A DNA stretch of 64,000 nt from Pirellulaceae bacterium (GTDB taxonomy: Bacteria > Planctomycetota > Planctomycetia > Pirellulales > Pirellulaceae), in contig JAQWSU010000055.1 in NCBI GenBank assembly GCA_029243025.1, forward strand, positions 167,478 to 231,477, in the 5' to 3' direction. Positions within the stretch are counted from its first letter, which is position 1. Each line of letters starts with the position of its first letter. The position numbers and the translations under genes were made by a program. This document shows positions 61,252-64,000 of the stretch, in pieces. The notes under the pieces are model-generated. The model was not told the origin of the DNA, searched no databases, and worked only from the letters and a program-made list of their open reading frames with translations.

Positions 61252-61953
61252 ATGTTAATTGAGCAGGCCATTTTTACTTCGCTTCGCGGGCGACGCTCTC
61301 AAGGGTATCACCTCGTCGCTCAGTCACCCTCAGTCGACTCCGAAATCTCGGGCCTGCTTTGCAAGTGGGGACCGTCGCACAGTTCGTTGCTTTGCGGATC
61401 ACCGCTCTCGGAAAGTGTTAATTTTTCTTCGATCTCACCTGACTGGTTTGCCTTGTCCAGAACCACTCATGGCGGCCCTGAGTACAGTGGGCGAGGTGGA
61501 CTACAGGTGTTCACCCGATTCTTGTTGCTTCAGTCACATCAGCTGGCTACCTTTGAAAATAATCCGCTGGCCCTGATCCAAACCGCTCGAATCTTGGGAC
61601 ACATGCGATTGCACCTAGCGCCACCAACAGAACTCGATCCGATTGAACTTCCGGAGCATGCATTGAACACGCATCCATACCGCCCCGAAACTGCAAATGT
61701 GCCGATTGACGAAGTTGTCCGGATTCTCCAATTTCAAAATCGAGTTGCCATTTTGGGACTGAAGAATCCCTATCCGACGTTAGCCCATATTCTGCAACTG
61801 ATGCCCAAGTCGGAACGACTTGGATTGAGCTTCACTACGGGGTTGAAACCTTCCGTACATCGCGAATTTCGTCTTCATTTTCTGCAGAATGCGGACGCGG
61901 CCGTGCATGCTCACTTGGCGTCGCAAGGAATCGATCTTGTCACGGCAATGTAG
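61252..61953 (+). CDS. GAP1-like GTPase-associated protein
   Basis: 233 residues from ATG 61252, preceded by GGAGGGGCACC; a longer reading inside the GTPase gene is rejected. The N-terminus IEQAIFTSLRGRRSQGYHLV, then AQSPSVDSEISGLLCKWGPSH, matches the general pattern of the N-terminal domain of GTPase-associated protein 1 families, by eye only. The rest contains a mixed alpha/beta part (TRFLLLQSHQLATFENNP) and a C-terminal PSERLGLSFTTG-like stretch. It is the last gene of the series, placed directly after the GTPase. It may be the GTPase's effector or regulator. Its stop overlaps the convergent cyclase gene by 14 bases. Confidence 0.6.
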   Translation: MLIEQAIFTSLRGRRSQGYHLVAQSPSVDSEISGLLCKWGPSHSSLLCGSPLSESVNFSSISPDWFALSRTTHGGPEYSGRGGLQVFTRFLLLQSHQLATFENNPLALIQTARILGHMRLHLAPPTELDPIELPEHALNTHPYRPETANVPIDEVVRILQFQNRVAILGLKNPYPTLAHILQLMPKSERLGLSFTTGLKPSVHREFRLHFLQNADAAVHAHLASQGIDLVTAM

Positions 61954-62842
61954 CTGGAGATGAGTCGAGCAACGCAATGATGCGGAGTGGCCCGCCGGTC
62001 CCGGTTCGAATTTTCATCGGTAAGGCAATAATGTTGAAGCCTTCCAGTGGTAATTCGTCTAGGTTCGCCACGTTTTCAAAAGCTGGAATGTTTTTTTCAA
62101 AAAGTGTTACGTGGCTACCAAAACTTGTCGATTGACCATGGTCGATGCTGGCTGTGTCAATTCCGATCGCCTTGATCATGCGATTTTCAACCAACCACTT
62201 CGCCGCGTCAGGTGAAAGTCCAGGAAAGTGAAGTTGGCGAACAGCCTCTTCACCCCGAATGGCTGTTCCTAGATATTTCTCGCGATCAGGCCAATGACGG
62301 CCGAATCCGGTCCGAAGTAACACAATCACATCTACCAATTGTCGCTCGTGGGTCGTTTCCCACTTTCTAAAGTCATTGATCCCAATTTGATAATCTCGGT
62401 CGTTTTTGCATGCCTCCGTGACATCGATGATCACCGCATCGCCAATGAGGCGATGCAACGGGATCTCATCCACTGTCTTACCCCCTGCAAAGAAATGGAT
62501 CGGCGCATCGATATGAGTTCCCCCGTGCTCAGCCAAGCGGAATCGATTGGCGGCGTAAAAATATCCGGTTTGCGTAAACCCTGCGGGCCCTTGTTCCAGT
62601 TGAAATCCTTCCTCGGTTGGCCAGAAGATCGTGTTTTCATCAAAAGAATGGGTAAGATCAATCATTGTGGCTGCTGCCAATGGCGCACTTGGATTTGCAG
62701 GCACAAGAGTTGTGGTTGAACCTATTTCCGGTTTCAGGGGCGACATTTCCCCGAAATCTTTCGGTTCGCGACAACCGATCGACAGCAGAAGACCGATGAC
62801 AATGGGAAGGGCTTTGTGAAGGTTGGAGTGAGTGGTTATCAT
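61940..62842 (-). CDS. Cyclase-family lipoprotein (kynurenine formamidase-like)
   Basis: 300 residues. The N-terminus has a lipobox-type signal (GLLLSIGC), so it is probably a lipoprotein. The cyclase (PF04199) hallmark is LAEHGGTHIDAPIHFFAGG, whose His, Asp and His bind metal. Also DLTHSFDENTIFWP near residue 62, and GIDTASIDHGQSTSFGSH late in the domain. The family includes arylformamidase and hydrolases of cyclic or amide substrates. The 3' end overlaps the GAP1-like gene by 14 bases in convergent orientation. Substrate unknown. Confidence 0.9.
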   Translation of the reverse strand: MITTHSNLHKALPIVIGLLLSIGCREPKDFGEMSPLKPEIGSTTTLVPANPSAPLAAATMIDLTHSFDENTIFWPTEEGFQLEQGPAGFTQTGYFYAANRFRLAEHGGTHIDAPIHFFAGGKTVDEIPLHRLIGDAVIIDVTEACKNDRDYQIGINDFRKWETTHERQLVDVIVLLRTGFGRHWPDREKYLGTAIRGEEAVRQLHFPGLSPDAAKWLVENRMIKAIGIDTASIDHGQSTSFGSHVTLFEKNIPAFENVANLDELPLEGFNIIALPMKIRTGTGGPLRIIALLDSSPATLP

Positions 62843-62906
62843 CTCGCAAGGTTTCCGGAAATATTAGTTCGAGTCAATTGAAACGCCTCTCAGCGAAGTA
62901 CGACGC

Positions 62907-64000
62907 ATGAAGGAAGTGTTTTTTACCGCGGCGATCATGGGGTTGGGCCTGTTCGTACTGGGCGGGATTCTCTACCTATTTGTTCGTGGCTTGTATGCCG
63001 TCATCCGAGATTGGCAACTCAATCGTGAGCTGGAAACGCTGCGACGCGAATCGATCGAACGGCGCAAAAACTCACCAAAGCAAGTACCCGCTAGCCAATC
63101 TCTCTCTGATCTTACCGCAACTGAGCAGACGATTGCCAGCGACGAACAAAACGCACCTCGCGAAACGCTCACCTTTGATCTCCCGCCTGGGTTGAGCTTT
63201 GAGCAACCCGTTTCCGCTCAGGATGAGAACGATCCAACGCGTGTGACGGATTTGAAAGGATCGGAAGCCGGTCCGCTGAATTTTGACGTTAGCCCGCCTC
63301 AGACTGATGGCAAAACGGAACATGAAATAACTCCCCTAGAGAAGGAACCGAGCGATGACTTGCGCGGTAGCGAAAACGAAGCCGCTTCAGGTCATCTAAG
63401 GGACGTGGGAAATGATCCGCACGCAGACGGCGGGGAATCGACACCCTCGAGCGATTCGACCGACTCAAGCCAGGAAATCGAGGATCAGTATTCACCTGAA
63501 GTAACGCGCGGGCAGTTTGTCGACTCCGACGTGATACCAGGTGACGCCGTTGCGGAACGGTCCGAAACCGCTGAATTCCCGAGAGATGAAGCGTCCGCGG
63601 ATCAAGCCCGTAAGGGGGATCTGACTCAAGACGACAACAGTTCGGATGTTTCGCATGATGCAGAGGGCGATCCGGAAGCGAAAGAAGTTGAAGCGGAAGA
63701 GGAGGAAGCGGAAGAGGAGGAAGCTGAAGGGGAGGAAGCTGAAGAGGAGGAAGCGGAAGAGGAAGCCGAAGAGGAAGCCGAAGAAGAAGAGGACGAAGAA
63801 GAAGAGGACGAAGAAGCCGAAGAAGAAGCCGAAGAAGAAGCCGAAGAAGAAGCCGAAGAAGAAGCCGAAGAAGAAGCCGAAGAAGAAGCCGAAGAAGAAG
63901 CCGAAGAAGAAGCCGAAGAAGAAGAGGACGAAACCGAAGAGGACGAAACCGAAGAGGACGAAACCGAAGAGGACGAAACCGAAGAGGACGAAACCGAAGA
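62907..64000 (+). CDS. Membrane-anchored acidic repeat protein (C-terminus beyond window)
   Basis: The frame is open from ATG 62907 to the window end, 364 codons so far. A single helix at about 6-29 (AAIMGLGLFVLGGILYLFV) is followed by a basic juxtamembrane stretch (RDWQLNRELETLRRESIERR). Residues about 60-255 are disordered and rich in Asp, Ser and Pro. From about 260 the chain is nearly all Glu and Ala, then the DNA repeats listed at 63816-63995. With no cleavage site after the helix it is probably a signal-anchor or single-pass protein. No family recognised. It is divergent from the cyclase gene by 64 bp. Confidence 0.8.
   Translation, partial: MKEVFFTAAIMGLGLFVLGGILYLFVRGLYAVIRDWQLNRELETLRRESIERRKNSPKQVPASQSLSDLTATEQTIASDEQNAPRETLTFDLPPGLSFEQPVSAQDENDPTRVTDLKGSEAGPLNFDVSPPQTDGKTEHEITPLEKEPSDDLRGSENEAASGHLRDVGNDPHADGGESTPSSDSTDSSQEIEDQYSPEVTRGQFVDSDVIPGDAVAERSETAEFPRDEASADQARKGDLTQDDNSSDVSHDAEGDPEAKEVEAEEEEAEEEEAEGEEAEEEEAEEEAEEEAEEEEDEEEEDEEAEEEAEEEAEEEAEEEAEEEAEEEAEEEAEEEAEEEEDETEEDETEEDETEEDETEEDETE
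63816..63923 (+). repeat. 12-bp in-frame tandem repeat, nine copies (Ala-Glu-Glu-Glu)
   Basis: Nine perfect copies of GCCGAAGAAGAA. Each codes A-E-E-E. The DNA identity, not only the protein bias, points to recent expansion by slippage or unequal recombination. Confidence 0.95.
63921..63995 (+). repeat. 15-bp in-frame tandem repeat, five copies (Glu-Glu-Asp-Glu-Thr)
   Basis: Five perfect copies of GAAGAGGACGAAACC, with a sixth beginning at 63996 and cut off by the window edge. The reading frame is kept throughout. Confidence 0.95.

Noticed and set aside
1..64000. CRISPR array, insertion sequence, integrase, att sites
   Set aside because: No regularly spaced repeats with unique spacers and no transposase or integrase-like coding region were seen.

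Overview
The window looks like a planctomycete chromosome, probably from the Pirellulales. The evidence is the density of families typical of that phylum: DUF1501 and DUF1549/DUF1553 cytochrome proteins, a PVC-type CxxCH heme protein with HEAT repeats, ThuA and DUF1080 proteins, a DUF1559 pseudopilin-like protein, a surface protein with the 'LE..EQRQLLAAD' N-terminal motif and dockerin-like repeats, a PEP-CTERM protein, and several Tat-exported sugar oxidoreductases and isomerases. Base composition is mid-range (by eye) and fairly even. No rRNA, tRNA, CRISPR array, transposase or phage gene was seen.

Layout. 1-907 (-) is the N-terminal part of a molybdopterin oxidoreductase that runs off the left edge. 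1117-4554 (+) holds ThuA, a Gfo/Idh/MocA oxidoreductase and an SGNH hydrolase, all exported and suited to carbohydrate or ester breakdown. 4598-9141 (-) is an RND pump with its membrane-fusion partner. It is followed by a long NfeD/ClpP-class protease, a Tat-exported TIM-barrel isomerase, a divergent SMP-30 lactonase, and a ThuA-DUF1080 fusion. 14648-19250 (-) carries two glycosyltransferases and a NagB/PIG-L fusion, an amino-sugar and envelope-glycan theme. 19844-26086 holds the DUF1559 protein, a small membrane protein, a DUF1805 protein, a HAF-repeat protein, a beta-helix/dockerin protein and a PDZ protein. 26244-31139 holds a second exported isomerase, a DUF885 peptidase-like protein, a SIMPL protein and an RNA m5C methyltransferase. 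31307-34850 has a PEP-CTERM protein, a strong terminator, the FetAB-type exporter pair and a LysA-type decarboxylase. 34963-43429 is the DUF1501/DUF1553 pair, a class-C beta-lactamase-fold hydrolase and the 1,097-residue PVC heme protein.

43914-47172 (+) is a tightly coupled three-gene unit: a PlsC-like acyltransferase, an osmoprotectant ABC ATPase and a permease/binding-protein fusion, joined by ATGA overlaps. After a GATase and about 1.8 kb that is nearly gene-free comes the most interesting region, 49744-61953 (+). It contains eleven co-directional, closely spaced genes: CheY-like, small hypothetical, CheW, an MCP with no external sensor domain, a CheA-REC hybrid, REC-DUF4388-pseudoREC, FHA-coiled coil, a coiled-coil protein, a formylglycine-enzyme-fold protein lacking the catalytic cysteines, a zinc-ribbon TRAFAC-type GTPase, and a GAP1-like protein. 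There is no CheR, CheB or flagellar gene. I infer a chemosensory-type phosphorelay whose output is a GTPase module instead of a flagellar motor.

The right end has a lipoprotein cyclase (-) and a membrane-anchored protein (+) whose cytoplasmic or extracellular tail is a very long Glu-rich tandem repeat cut off by the window edge.
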